DNA of 64,000 nt. Origin: Aquila chrysaetos chrysaetos. Its lineage: Eukaryota; Chordata; Aves; Accipitriformes; Accipitridae. The stretch is taken from positions 7,711,001 through 7,775,000 of the forward strand of contig NC_044010.1 of assembly GCF_900496995.4 (NCBI RefSeq), given 5' to 3'. This document shows, piece by piece, positions 1 through 28,194 of this stretch. Under the pieces are notes generated by a model, which made no database searches, had not been told where the DNA came from, and saw only the letters and a list, made by a program, of their open reading frames with translations. Position 1 is the first letter of the stretch. Every line of letters starts with the position of its first letter. The translations under genes were made by a program, and so were the position numbers.

Positions 1-2440
1 AATTGAGATTATAACTAAGATTAATCCTGAGCCCAGAAAGCATGGGAGGCTTTCCAGAGCAACCTTTCTTCTTTTTAAAAAGAAGAAGAACAACAACAAA
101 AAAATCCTGATGTAGTCAGGCTGGTGATAAATGTAAGTTAGTTTGTTTTAAACAATAATGATACTTTTCCCTAATTTGTTTTTCCTACTTGAAGATATTC
201 AGTGCTGTCTCCAGACATGGATTAGCATCTAGAGCAAGAAACTATTACTGTCCCCATTTTTAGGGCCAGAAAATAATAAAAATAAAGAATTTGAGAGATT
301 CTAAACAAAATTTTAAATTCTATTTACAACATTTCAGAACAAAAGTCACAGGTTCAGTGTTTATATTAGGGAAATCAAATGTGCACTTTTGACTTGGATG
401 TGTAACTTAAAGCTTTTTGTTAACTATGAGAGTTAACAAGTTGCAAGTATAACTCGCTTGAAGCATTTAATTCTCTCAAAAGTGGTGAGCCTGACACATC
501 CTGTTACACACAACTAGAAAACACGGGAGTACACGCCCATCATAAAATAATTTTTTATTATTCCACATATTTAGAAGCGACAGCCCTTCAGAGCTGCAAT
601 GAAATCATGTTGGCCAGCCAATACTTTCAACGTACCATTTTTTCACTACACCAACATTACTCCATACTTGCTTCTGCAGAGATTTTAAAGCACAAACTCT
701 CAGGAATAACTTGTTTTAGACATGCCACAAGGGAACCCAAGAAAAACTTAAAAGGGTTTCAAATAAGCTAACTTAAAATACCAATCCCAAAGATTGGCAG
801 CTTAGATATACTATTCCATCTCTAATTCATCAGAAGCTTCCTTCACAAAAGTGAAAAAACAGCGGATTTTTTTTTCCCCCTTCAGGCATCTCTAGCTCTT
901 CATGGCTGGGCAGATAGAAGCCTGTACCCCCACTGGATACTGCAACCAAGACTGAGCTCAATAGGAAAGGTACAAGTAAGGGAAGGAAATAAATACCAAC
1001 CCCCAACTTTGAACTTCTTGCATCCACAAAATACCCTCTATTGCAAATCAGACCTTATGGAAGAAGGGAGAGGGGCAGGCATTATGAGTATGGCAGCCTT
1101 CCAAGTCTTGTCACTGAATTTGAACATGGTGCTGATGACTCTGCCCCAATATTTATAGATGGGATTCAGGGACTAGATACTGTAGTACAACTGATAAACC
1201 CTTTCACAGAGTATTTCTAAGGAGCAAAGTCATCTACAGAATACACTTTCCCTACAGGGCTCCTGATCATGCATTGTTTAGAGGTTTCAAATGAAGACTT
1301 AATTTTATTTAGTTTTTTAAATCATTCAGGTATTAAGACCTCAGCATGAGAATGATGTGGCAAAGTTCTACAGCTTTGCTGTTAGGCAGGAGGTTGAACT
1401 AGGCAAGCAAAATAGCTCTATGCTATTAAATATGGAAATGATTTATTGCCCTTTTAGGACTCAGATTCATAGCTGTCTTAATATGAAACAGCTATATCAA
1501 GCTCTCCTTACAGTCCCTGGAAGCTCTAACCTTTTTAAAAAGATAAAATCCAAACCCCTACGTTTCTACATTACAGGAAGACAGGCTGCTGCTTCTGTTT
1601 CAAACAAAACTTTGGAGTTTCCTGTAGGACAGAAGTTTCAGTTTAGTCAGCTTTGAGACAGAGCTTGCTTAGAAGAACAATAAAAAAAAAAAAAAGTAAC
1701 TGAAAACTTAACAGTCTCCCACAGCATGCAAGTCTCACCACCACCCTTGCAAAAAAATTCAACTGCTTTGGTTTGCCCTGTCAGTCAGAAGAAAGTTTAA
1801 TGTACTCTGAACAGCCCAATGCAGAGCCTCATACACTGTCAAGGAACATTAAAACCACAGCAAGTGTTTGGATGCGTATTAGGCACAAACTTAAACAGAC
1901 ATGCTTTCAAATCATTGCCTCTAACTCTACTTTTAACACACATTCATAAATCATTGACTTTTTACTTCCAGTGTATACCAGTATTCAGATTGTATTTATT
2001 CCACAAAGAAGAGCCAGAGGCATGTTGCTTCATAACTAGCCTTTGCTGACAGAATAGCATCAGGAATTATTTGCTCTGTAGCATGGACTAAGCCAATAGT
2101 TTGTTGGCACATCTAGGCTGACTCCTGAGGTAAATAAGTAATAATAAAAATATCATCTCCACCTTAACATATCTAGTTGTGCCAACTGTGCATGTAGCTA
2201 CGCCAATAAGAATTTGGTTGAGCTAGTTATAAGTTGGGTGAAGCAGCTGCACAGCAGTGGTGACACGCAAACTCCCCTCAGCAGTACGTGTTGTGTACAC
2301 AGCAAAGGAAGTGAGGACAAGACAATCACTTTGTTCATTTTTTAAAAACAAACAAAAAAGAAACCAACCCACAGCAATTCCAACATCATCTGGAGAATCA
2401 GCATCGTTAAAAACTCCATATTAACCATAAGAGCAATTCA
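1..2440. other. No gene recognised (intergenic or distal UTR)
   Basis: AT-rich sequence with short open frames only, none showing family similarity or plausible splice sites. Several reverse-strand AATAAA-like signals occur (near 548, 1307 and 1996), so part could be an extended SFT2D2 3' UTR. In human the next gene on this side would be TBX19, but no T-box exon was seen. Confidence 0.5.
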
Positions 2441-5400
2441 TTTAATGCAATGACAACTTTATTGAAAGAAAAAACCCAGCACATGTAAGTAAAGATTTCA
2501 CTTCATTACAGAAAAAGTTTTTAGGAAAAAAGATGTTTATCAAAGTAGAAATCAAACAGTGTAAATACACAGAAAAACCACAACAGCAAACAATCAGTAA
2601 CGGTATAAAACATTGTGGAGAATTTCTGAGAGTTTGGGTTTTATTTTACAAAACAATTCCACAGCTGTTAAAAAAAATTTAGTGTTGTCACATTACAGTG
2701 AGGCACGTGGTTTTAAGAAAATATACCATTTCTGTGCTTTCTGTCCTACATGGGCAGTATTTGCTATGGTTGTAAACATCAGTATTTAAGACAAACATAT
2801 TTAAACATCATCCTCCTCCTCAGTTTTGAGAGTCTACAATAGCAACAGTGATCTTTCATTAACATGATTAATCAGAACTAAGCAAGAACCATTCTCAGAA
2901 ACTCAGAGGCTCTTTCAATCTCGTAGCATACAGCAGAAGGGGATGAGCTTCAAGTGCCCACACTGCTCCACAAGGCAGTTCCCAGAACACAAGCTTCAGA
3001 CTGCACATAGGCAACAGTGCCATGAGCCTCCAGATGCACTGGAGGCCAGCTGCAATCTACCCGCAAGTCATGATCGATTCAAGCCTGTCATCCTGCATCT
3101 AGCTGGAAGCCATCCCATAGCAGAGTCTCCACCCTCCCCCAAACTTCCACAGTAGGTATTCACACAAAAAGCCTCTTCCTTTTTTTAAAACATGACTTCT
3201 TAAAAGAATTTCAACTTGGTGCAGAAATTTCTTCCTTGGTTTTTGTAACAGCACATGAACGATCTTATCACTGTAAATACTAAACAAGATGAAATTGTTC
3301 ACATCATCACTGAAGAACTGTCTCAGATAGTACCAGTATTCACAATGGACTTCATCACATAGAGCAAAACTTTGAAGTAACTAAAAAAAATCCCACATTT
3401 TAATGTATAAAATCTCAGTACTTTGGGAACAGATGACTACCACCCTCCCTGTTTCCCTTTCTACAGTATCTGTAAAGTCAGCTGATCCCAGATATACACA
3501 TTTCATGCTAGAACTGCATGCTAAGGCTGCTTGGTTAAGGTTATGTTAGCTGTTCTGCAAAAAGTAAAAAAAAGTGGATAGGCAAGTTGACAGCGAGGCT
3601 GGGCAAAAAGCACTTTCTGGTAGAACACCAAATCCTACTAAGATGGGAATCCAACATCATACAAGTTTCTTCAGGAAAGTCAGCCTTGAGTTACGTGCCA
3701 TAGACAACTAAGCAAGGACTTTGGGAAGGAAGGAGCTTTGTGAGTTAAAACACAAACATCTCTCTTCGCAGTAGAGTGCATAGAATAAACATTCCTGCCT
3801 TGAAGGACATTAAGATACAAAGCTAGAGAAGGCTTCAGAAATGCCCACCATGCTTCCTGCCAAGCAGATAACCAAAGCTGATGATATCAAAACTTAAGAG
3901 AAAGTAGTTTTAATGACAAAAAAAAAAATGGTATAATGGTATAATCTAATTCAGATTGTGGCTGGTGAAGAGGGAACATTCATATACTAGTTTACTCCCT
4001 GATTATGTAAAATCATATAAAATAAAGTATTTTAACAAAGTGGAAAAATCTTTTGCTGCTAAACTTGGCAATAGCCTGAACACAACTACTTATAAGCGAG
4101 TAAGAATCTGAAGAGTTTTGTTCTGGTAGAGAAGAGTTATTTTAAATCAAAACTGCTTATAGATGACATGACAAACCCTGAGTATGTTTCACATATTGGC
4201 AAGAATACAGTGAGTCTCTCCCACTGTCTGACCTTCACAGGAACAGAATACAACACCAAAGGGCAACATAAACCCTAATGGCACTCTGGTGATCCTTATG
4301 CCTTTGCCATCTCCCCTTGGGTTCCCTTCCTTTAAGGGCACAATTACTTAGCCTCATGTGCTATGCAGTCAAATGAAGATTTGTTCTCTCTTACTGAATA
4401 AAAGGCTGTGGAGCTGGAAGTACAGCTTTAAAAAGGAAGAGGGGGGGGAATCCATTAAGTTTACACCATATCTATTAGTAGTTTCCTCAATTTCCTACTT
4501 CTAAGTGGCTGTGCTCACAACAGTCAGCTAAAAAGGTTCCAGTTAGCTAGTATGCAAGTTGAAAAACTAATATTCAACATACCCAATTCTAGTGTTCTTC
4601 TAGACAAACTGCTGGAGAGTCAGGGTACCACAATCCTGCACAAGCTTGTCAAGGAATAAGCAAAAGCCTTTTACTCCTTATCTGAAGTATTCAAAAAAAG
4701 AACCCCAGAAGTCAAATTCCATTGTGTTGGCTGATGATGATCCAAGTTAACATAACTTTCCTGGAGAGGGAAAGGAGAAATAGTGCATGCTATACTTGTA
4801 GCGTTTTCCAGGAACGTCCAGAGATGTTAAAACTAAAGAAATACTGGAATGTAAAAGGCATTAGGGTTGCATTTAAACTGCCCTTATACAAAGGAATTCT
4901 GTAAACATTATCAAAGTCCTAATAAAAGACTAACACAGGTCCTTTGACAGATGTAAATTAGGTTTTGAACCTACTCCCTGATAAAAAAGACACACATCAG
5001 TTAGATACTTGTCTTAGATCAGTCAGGGAAAAGAAGTATCAGTATTCTTTAATTCCCAGTCTCTCTTGGGCATTTAACTAATTCCTCCTTTCAAGAAAAG
5101 CAATAGTCAACCCAGTTATTTCAACACTAACTTCCAAATCCTAGGGGTGGGGGGGAAGCAGCACTGGGACATAACACTTGAACATCATCCTGTATAATTG
5201 CTTCATCCCAGTATCAGTGCCATGTTTTCAAGGTGGCATTTTCCATTCAAATGCTTTTGTAACAGTAACTCTAGCCAGCTGGAATCCACACAAAGCCTGT
5301 TAAAGTTTCCTTTTCATACCATCCTCAGAAGGGAATATTTCTTCTTTTTAGAGGATCCTAACAGCAGTTAAGGACACTTACGTTTAAGATTTTCTATTAA

Positions 5401-6998
5401 CTCAGTTTCTAGTAACTTTCTGGAATCCATACAATTATTGACTTCACTGTAGGCTTATACTTTATTGCCAAGTAGATCTAGGTTTTTCCTACATTAAAAA
5501 CTTTGTGGTACATGTCAAGGATACACTTGCCATGCAAGCACAACGCTGTTAAATGACTAAATTCCTGGTAGATGGAGTAAGAGAGGCTTCAGCTCATACT
5601 AAAGTCCACTGGATAATCATCTTCATAGACACTGACTCCAGCAAGACAGTTTGGTAAGCAGAAAAGTGAAAGCAGTTAAACAGTATCTCACATAACAGAA
5701 GCGGGAATCTGTGCGCAGATATTAAAAAACTGACCACTGCAATGGTTTGGGAGTAAATGATTATACATAGCTCAGAAGATAAAGAGAATGTAGAGTGGCC
5801 TTGGAATTTGGATACCGACTGTTCAGCTTTTGTTTGGAGCTGGCAGCTAGATTGTTACACGCTTTCTTTGCTAGGACAGGCAATAGAAAATTGTACTTTC
5901 TCCTCAAAGCAGAAGTTCACTACTATATACAAGAGCTTTAGGAGAAATGAAACTGATCCCACTTAAAAAAAAAAATAGGATTGTTGGAGTTTTAACTTAG
6001 TTACAAGTTCAGAAGAAAATGTCTTCTCCCTAGCCCAGACTGCTTAAACAATAGCCCACTTCCACCTCATCAACAGAGTTTGTCCTTTGAGACAGGACAT
6101 ACATAAATTCTCCTTTTGCTTACCTATCATGCCCTCAGCTTCACACTGCTCCTGTGCTACAGCTGGGGAAGAAGAGAAGCACCTTGCTCCACATGGAAAA
6201 TTTCAGTTTCTTACCTTGTATGTGTTGCCTTGCCTACAGCTAATGGTAAAGAACTCAGGCTCCTGGCAGCTGAAAAAATTCTATTAACCTTATTTTGCAA
6301 GTGCTTTTCCTACAGGAACAAGTTTTTACAGATGCAAATGTCCCTTTCATGTATTTTAAGGAAACACCATCAGTCTAAACTGAAAATTAAGTACTTCGTT
6401 AAAGATGCAAACATTTCATACTTATTCCAAAACAGCCTTTTCACTTAGAATTAAATTTTTTAGAAGTCTCATAAACCTAAAATTTTGCAAGGGAGGCAGG
6501 AAAAGAAAGAATACCAATATTCCATTATCCAAGGCAAATAGTGCAAAGATTAAGTGACTACATGCTATTTAAAAAACCCCAAGTTGTCAGTAAGAAATCA
6601 GTTGCCAACTGATTTCTTTTTCTTGAAAAAGAAATCCTCTAGACTGGCATAGTCCCATCAGAGTCGAGGTCTCCATTTTACAGACTTCACGTATTACTTT
6701 GTTACTTTTGCAAAACCACACAAATACATGATTTTACATAAGAGTTATTATAACAAATTCTGGACCTTTGCCCAGTTCTTCTGCCAGACCGAACTTCATT
6801 TGATCACAAGCACCCTGTCCTACAGACACCATTGCTTACAAAACCAGGCAATTGCATACACTGGATTTAACACAAGGAGCTTCTAACAACAAGCTGAAAG
6901 GCACATGTTTAAGACAGAAGTAGAAAAATACATACACAGTGATCTTAACATAGTTCTACTATACTTCCTAGAACTTTGTGAAGCATCCAGTATTCCTG
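2440..6998 (-). other. SFT2D2: Probable SFT2D2 3' UTR
   Basis: About 4.5 kb directly downstream of the SFT2D2 stop, with no splice-supported coding exon on either strand. It ends near the AATAAA at 2458-2463. I recall mammalian SFT2D2 also having a multi-kilobase 3' UTR, which fits. The open frames here (for example 6116-6448 plus, 110 codons) show no family features. The exact UTR end is inferred. Confidence 0.4.
2458..2463 (-). promoter_or_regulatory. SFT2D2: Candidate poly(A) signal of SFT2D2
   Basis: On the minus strand this reads AATAAA, followed by a plausible cleavage region near 2440. It is a good candidate for the end of the long SFT2D2 3' UTR. Other AATAAA-like words on this strand further left mean the true end could lie elsewhere. 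Confidence 0.4.
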
Positions 6999-13041
<6,043 letters not shown>

Positions 13042-13640
13042 GCCGCCCGCCTCGGCCCGCGCCCCGGCGGCTCTGCCTCACGCACGGCCGGACTGCCCTT
13101 CCCCTCCTCAGGGACTACCAGCTCCGGCGTGCACCGCGCCGCCGGCGGCTACCTGCGCTCGGCAGGTAGATGAAGGCCGGCGGCGACGGCGCGGAGGCTG
13201 CCGGGGGATGTAGTCCCCCGGGCGGGGGAGGCGGGACGGCACCCGGCGGCGAGAGGGGAGAGACCGGCCGCCTCCCGGTCTTGAGGAGCGGCGAAGCGGC
13301 GGTGAGTCCCCCCGGGGCAGCGGGGCCCGGCGGGGGGGGAGGGCCGGAGGCGCCCCGAGCAGCCGTGCGGCGGCGAGCCCTGCGCTCGGAGCCACAGCCC
13401 GCCGCCGTCTCCTGAGGCGGTGCCCCGCCGCCACGGGGGTCGGGTGAGGGACGCCGAGGGGAAAAAGGTCCTGGCAATGGCGTAGCTGGGCCTCTGCTCC
13501 CCGCCGGACGCGCCAGCCGCCCTGTGACAGCTCTCCTGGAGCGGGCGCACGAACTCCAGCGCTGCAAACCCTCCGAAGCAGTGAGACTGAGAAAGACCAG
13601 CCTAGCGCCGATTTCCAGGTTCGTGGGGCAGAGAGATCGT

Positions 13641-13872
13641 CTTCACCCACATCTGTTGTTCCCTTCCTTTTCATTCTCTCCCCATATCCCTCTACCGCTG
13701 CAGTGGACTTAAATAATCCTCTGTTACCGAATGAATTTTGATCACTTCCGTGCTGCATTCATTTGCAGCCTCTTCTTCATCCCAACGCTAAAATCTTTAG
13801 CGAAACGAGTGCAGGACGATGAAAAAAGCCACCAGAATTTAGGACTCTAATGGGGAATACAGAGGACCTCAC
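13641..13872. repeat. 232-bp direct duplication, copy 1
   Basis: This block is repeated in the same orientation at 15006-15237, about 1.37 kb away. By eye the copies differ at roughly 20 positions plus two one-base gaps, about 91-92 percent identity. Both begin with CTTCACCCACATCTGTTG and end at CCTCAC. The block lies between the SFT2D2 promoter and the TIPRL 3' end. I do not recognise it as a known mobile element. Confidence 0.85.
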
Positions 13873-15005
13873 AGTAACTTATAGGTTTGGTTTGGGTTTT
13901 TTAAGAGACAGCAAACACTCCCACTTTCCCTGTGACTCGGGCATTTCTTACTCTTCCAAGCATACGACAGCTGACATCCAAACTGTCCTAGTGTTTTCCA
14001 GCCTACAGAAAGTAAGAGTCCACACCCTCTGGCAGTTTTACTTGTCTAGTTGTATCCCATCTCCTCCCACCACTTTTGAATCCATTACTTGGCAATAGTG
14101 AAGATCATAGAAACAGTAATATAGATTTCTTTTTGCTTCAACTACTGTGGCTCTTCCCCTGTTCTGAAGAAGTCTCACCTTACTTTCGTCACTAGCCAGA
14201 GCAGTCTGATGACAGGCAAAGGCATATGGAGGCAGCATCTTACTAGCATGGAAAATTCAGCAGCACAAGTAGTTATTTCAGTTTATTTTGCTCAGATAAA
14301 AACAGAACTATAAAATGTTTGGTACATTTTATTTAGCAACATACAAGAATATAAACTGACACGTTAAACTTGCCACAAAACAGCTGGAGAATCACCCCAC
14401 TCCCTCCCCCTAAAATTATGTATCCGAAGTGGTACTTTTCTGTGGAAAATTTGTACCAGTGAGTTTATACTGCTGCTTCTTGATAATCCATGTGGTGTAA
14501 GAGAGTCACAAAGTGCTACAAGTTTTACTTTGTAGTAACTGTAACTTCCTAAACATGTTCTTGTGATTGCCCCAACACATGTGTTCCACTTAAATGCACA
14601 GCACCCAAAATAGATGGATATCACATACCTATATAGTCAGGATTCAAGTCCATTCAAGACAATTGTATCAACAGGTCACAAATTAGTATGTATGATGGAC
14701 AAGATAAAATACACAGTATAAGCTAAACATGCAGAGCACCCTTTTCAACGCTAGGTGTCGATTCTGCAGGCTCCCCCCCACTATACTTTAGCCTAATAAG
14801 GCTTAATATTAGCATCACTGACCAAACCCAAATCATAATTTTAATTAATGAATGCAGATATAGTTTCCTTCATGCTAGCAATACATCAGCTCTCCTCTCA
14901 GTCACTACCAGCTTTAAAGTGTGTTTTTATAAGCCTTTAAGGCATGTAAAATAATATATGCTTAGAATAAAAGTGCCATGATTTACTTGTACCAGCAAAA
15001 TATCT

Positions 15006-15237
15006 CTTCACCCACATCTGTTGTTCCCTTCCTCTTCACTCTCTCCCCATATCCCTCTACCACTGGAGTGGACCTAAATAATCTTCTATTACTGAATGAA
15101 TTTTGATCACCTCCGTGCTGCATTCATTTGCAGCCCTTTCTTCATCCTGACACTAAAATCTTTAGGAAACAAGTGCAGAAAGATGAAAAAAAGCCACCAG
15201 AATTTAGGACTCTAATGGGGAATACAGAGGGCCTCAC
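15006..15237. repeat. 232-bp direct duplication, copy 2
   Basis: Second copy of the block at 13641-13872, same orientation and same overall length. Similarity stops abruptly at both ends: upstream flanks differ apart from a few bases, and downstream the two sequences diverge immediately after CCTCAC. Confidence 0.85.
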
Positions 15238-15459
15238 CTCTATTTCAAAGTGGCCATAAATTCACTCACCCAGATCATGTCTGGCTGATAATTTCTTTCA
15301 GAGACTGTTTAATTTCAGTTCTCTTCTCTCATTTTATCCTATGGATCATAAAATTTTTTGCAGTAATCCTTTCCAAAGGATTCCAAAGATAAGGCTGAAA
15401 GTGTATTCAGGAAAAAAAAATATTCTAATCAATAACTTATTACAAAATAATCCTCGCAG

Positions 15460-15635
15460 ACTTTCAGTGCGTTAGGTATGTATTTTACATACATTTTTAC
15501 ATACACGGAACTGAGGCACAGAGAAGTGACTTCCCCATGGTTAGAGTAAATCAGTGACACAGGAAAAACTGCAGTTAGTTCCTGCCTTTCAACCTTATGA
15601 TCAATTCATTAGACCAGGCTGCCTCAAATAAAAGT
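15460..15635 (+). mobile_element. Ancient MIR/L3-like SINE remnant
   Basis: The segment contains ACTGAGGCACAGAGAAGTGA followed by CTTCCCCATGGTTAGAG, then an AGTCAGTGRCA-like word and AGACCAGGCTGCCTC near the end. This order is characteristic of the conserved core and 3' part of amniote MIR or L3/CR1-derived SINEs. It is strongly diverged. Family assignment is by memory of the consensus. Confidence 0.55.
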
Positions 15636-17132
15636 GAAATAAAGTGTGTTGTTCGTTTTTTTTAAGAAAACAGTCACTTAGATGGCAGTAGACTTTTTTT
15701 CTGAAAATGTCAGGGTCTTCTCTAAGTGAAAACCATTTCTCAGAAGACCTGGTTAAGTACCAGGTTTTGAGATGGGTTGTTTCTATTAAGCCATGGAGTG
15801 TAGAATATGAAGATTTTTAAACAAAAACTCCAAGACATCAGGATGTGTACACATTCTTATCTGCCATCGCCTTAAACCACAAGGCCTGCTTTTTGCTACA
15901 GTCATTTGCTTCTTGCACTTGAGTGTGAGCAGTAAACCTAGCCAAGTCTGTTTAGCTCCCCCATTCTTAGGCCAAACCATTAACATAATTTAGGATTTCC
16001 AAAAGCAATACAAATATTTGAAGTTTAATCTACACAGTGTTGAGTTAAAACCATGACTATACATGTGATCACATTTCTATTATTATCAGAACTTGAAGAA
16101 TTTTAAAAATAAACCAAAATGATGTTTCTGGAATACATGTTAGCATCCTTTTAAGGCTATATAGGATCTTGTTTCTCAAACTGCAAATACCAGCATCCTT
16201 TAGGGAGTAGAGACTAAACACCCCTCTCTTCCCCAGCCTTAAGCCACTCTGCAATTTAGCAATTTGACTGTCAGGGCAGTATAACCATCATACATGGGCA
16301 CCATCCAATACGTCTAACAGAAGGTCAATACAGTACAGTGCGTCTCCAATATAGTACGTGACTGTAGCAGCATACCAACCCCAAGTAATAGTCTCCAGAA
16401 CTGCCTAGAGAAATCTGGCTAACATCAGATTAAACTAGTATTTGTGAAGAGACTTACCAGTGTGTTAACCTCCAGCTTTTCTCCTGCTCTGGAGTTAATG
16501 CCTCACAAATAAGGTAATTTTACCTCTATATATAGTGTCCAACAAATGCAATTTTTTTTTTCTTCCTTAAACCTATCCTCAGATGAGATGAATATTCTTA
16601 AGTTAGAATCTGGATCAGAGACTCCAAAAAGTAACATAGTTGGTTATCAGCTCATAGTAGGGGAAGCAAAGCAAAATGTTTAGTTTAGGTCTGACAGCTC
16701 AAAATAAATGCAGAGGAAAACTTTTTTTTTTTTCCCTGTGGATAATTTCTCAATAAAAATAAAATTATGTGTATTTTATGACTCCAGTAGTCTCTTAGTA
16801 TCTGAAGCAGCACAGAAGTGTTTGCGGTGGAGGGTCCAGACAATACTGCCTAACCAGTGAACTAAACAGAATCCACATTCTTAATTGTGAGCCTTTCTCC
16901 AATGCCATTGAAAATTATAACTCACGACCAGCCTATCATTAACTCCAGATACAGGTTAAAAAAGAAACAAACAAAAAACACCATTAGCAAAACCTGCTTG
17001 AAATGTTTTCTCTCAGGGCTACAGAAAAATTAGCCAGATTCTTTATTCCACTAGTAGTGAAACCGCCCCCCATGGCAATGGTTACATGATCACATTATCT
17101 CCAGCCTACTTCAAGTCCATATAAAGTCACAT

Positions 17133-25805
<8,673 letters not shown>

Positions 25806-26429
25806 GGCGGAGGCGAGGGGGAAGGCCCCGCCAAGGAGAAGACAACCGGGGCCGAAAGAGACGGCGGCGGCGGAGCCTGCCCCGCCTCGCCTCTCCGCCG
25901 CAGCCCGTACACCCCGAGCGGCAGCGACTGAAGGGACTTCCGCTTCCGGTGGACGTGCCCCTGCGCGCGCAGCCCGGAAGCCGTGCGGCGGCGGGAGGTG
26001 ACGCACGGGGCGGGGACGGGGGACGATGGCGGCCGACCCCGCGCTGCTTTGCGTCCCCGGAGCCGTCGGGAGGGGGGTGTCTCCGGCCTTCTCTGCCCGG
26101 CGGTGCCGCGGTGGGCAGCTGGGCGCGAAGAGCCGGCGAGCTCGCCTCAGCCCGCTGTTCCCGGGGTACCGGGCTGCAGCAGCCGGCGCAAAAGGTGCGT
26201 CTGCCCGGCGGGCGTTCGTGCCTCCAGCCGCATCCCCGGTGGTACCTCGCCCAGCCCAGCCCAGCCCAGCCCGAGGGTGGCGGGCGGGGGGCTGCTCTGG
26301 TCCTGCCACGGGGGCTGGGCGGCAGGATGCCTGCGGCGGTGCTGCCAACGGAGGGGCGAGAGGGGCTACGGGGAGCTCGGAAGCCCTGGCGGCCCCGGGC
26401 CGTTCTCCCTGGCCGCGCTCAGTGGTTCA

Positions 26430-27060
26430 GCAAGCATTACCCGGCTCCAACGTACAGAGACCCTGTGCTGGTTTAGATACTAACAGATGTGGGTGCATAC
26501 GTATCGTGTGGAACCTCCTGTGCTGGTTGGATAGCTTCCTGAATGGCCTTTTAAAAAGGTCAAAATGGGACAGCATGGTAAGCTTAAAGTCCTGTAGAAA
26601 AGCATCGGTAGAAGTGGTTGAGAACAACATGTAACTTACTATTCCAGCACTGATGGCCGGGTGCTGCTCTTGCTTTTCCATGTCATCGAAAGGACGGAGT
26701 GACTCCCCAGGAGCTTCCCTTAGCAGGGGGACATGACGCACGGTCCGGCTCCTTCTGCTGGACAGGCCAGGGCAAGCTAGGACAGCAGCCATGGGAATGT
26801 GACCCTCCCCATGTCATGAAAAACTCTTCCAAAGCACAGAGCAACCGAAGCACAGCAAACTCAAGCCAGACTGGTCGTCCAGGCTATGGGGAAGCTGGGA
26901 ATTGGGGATGCGACATATCATTGACCCTTTACACTGTGCTCACCCGTGTCTTGTTTCAGGTGGGGGGGGAAGAACTCCTCCCAAAATCTGCTCTGAGTTG
27001 CTTGTCATAGCGTTTCGCGGTCTAGGAGGTCTAGCAATTGGGATCAGCCCCTCTCTGCGA
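26430..27060. other. Spacer between the TIPRL and GPR161 CpG islands
   Basis: About 630 bp of mixed composition between two CpG islands. No exon, repeat or conserved motif could be supported. Short open frames on both strands have no family similarity. Confidence 0.5.
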
Positions 27061-28060
27061 CTGACTCGCTCCGCGGGCCGGGGCACGTCACTTCACCCGA
27101 TCTGTGTAAAATGGATTCCCCCCCCTTCTAACCGGATCCCTGCCTTAGTCGGCGAAGGAGGGCTGCGAGGAGCCCTGCGGTGCCGGGGAGCGGCGGCTGT
27201 ACCGCGGGGTAGATGCGGTGCCCCCCCTTCAGCCGGGGCGGAGCGGAGCTGCCCGGCCGGGCGAGCCCTCTGCCCGGGACGGGGCTGTCCTGGCGGCTCC
27301 CCGCAAGCCCCTGGCGTCGCAGGCCGAGACTCGGGGCCGGGCGGTGGGGGGAACCCGCCCGCTCGCCCGCCGGGGGGCGGCCGCAGAGAAAATGGCGGTC
27401 GGCGAGGCCGGGGAGGGGGCGCGGCGGGATGAGACGGCGGGGCGGGCCGGCGGGGAGGGGGCAGGGGCACGGCCGTGGCGGGGGAGGGTCGGGCCGCGGC
27501 TCGGGGCCTCTCTGCCGCCGGCGGCTGTGTGGGGGGGTCCGGGGTGCTGTAACCCCAAACTTCCCGCTCTGGCGGCGGCGACGGGCGGTGAGTGCAGTGC
27601 CGGCACCGGCGGACAGGGCGGGGGACGGGGGGACCCGCTCGCCGCCGGGGGGTGGGTGGGTGTGTGTTGGGGCGGGGGGGGGTGTCGATGGATGCCCGGG
27701 GCGGAGGACCCTGCCCCCGCCCTTTGTTCGCTGCCGGAGGGAGCGCGGGGGCAAAATGGCGACCCCCTGCCTCCTCCACCGCATCTCCGACTCGACACCG
27801 CCGGCTTTGTGCGTGCCGCCACGCCTGGCCGGGCCGCCCGCAGCCGGGCAGGGATGGATGGGATGCTCTCCGCGCCCCGGGCTGCCCACCTCTCCCGGAG
27901 GCCTTCTCCTCCCCCCGGGGTGCAGCGGGGCCCTGAGGGGACGGGGAGCAGCACCAGATGGCCCCGGCGTCGCTCGCGTAGGCAGCGGCCGCGGCCCCTC
28001 GGGGGTAGCCGCCTTTCCAAAACCTGCACCGGTCAAAAAGTGTTGGAAAGGCTCGCAGAG
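27060..28060 (+). promoter_or_regulatory. GPR161: CpG island, probable GPR161 promoter and first noncoding exon
   Basis: About 1 kb of extremely GC-rich sequence, 1.3 kb upstream of the first coding exon of GPR161. A strong donor-like GCG|GTGAGTGC lies at about 27587-27588 and could end a noncoding first exon. G-runs (near 27658-27684) could form quadruplexes. The many overlapping frames up to 356 codons are proline/arginine/glycine-rich on both strands, as expected by chance here. Assignment to GPR161 rather than an antisense or independent transcript is inferred from orientation and position. Confidence 0.6.
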
Positions 28061-28194
28061 GTGGTGCAGGCGTGCTGAGAGAGAAACTTGAGGAGAAGCG
28101 GTGTTGCAAACAGTCGGCAGACAGCTGCGCTAGAGAAGAGCTAAGTTGTGTTTTACAAAGCATGGCCCAGTAATGTCTTTAATTATGCTCTTAG

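Larger units (their letters stand above)
14310..17132 (-). other. TIPRL: Candidate TIPRL 3' UTR
   Basis: Sequence downstream of the TIPRL stop with no convincing coding exon. An AATAAA on the minus strand overlaps the stop codon region (near 17132-17137), and another lies at 14328-14333, which could end a long isoform. The interval includes the second copy of the 232-bp duplication and an old SINE-like repeat, so the transcript end is uncertain. Confidence 0.35.

Noticed and set aside
27093-28163. Long overlapping open frames (up to 356 codons) on both strands of the second CpG island
   Set aside because: All are proline, arginine, glycine and alanine rich with no domain, several overlap in different frames, and stop codons are rare by chance in such GC-rich DNA.
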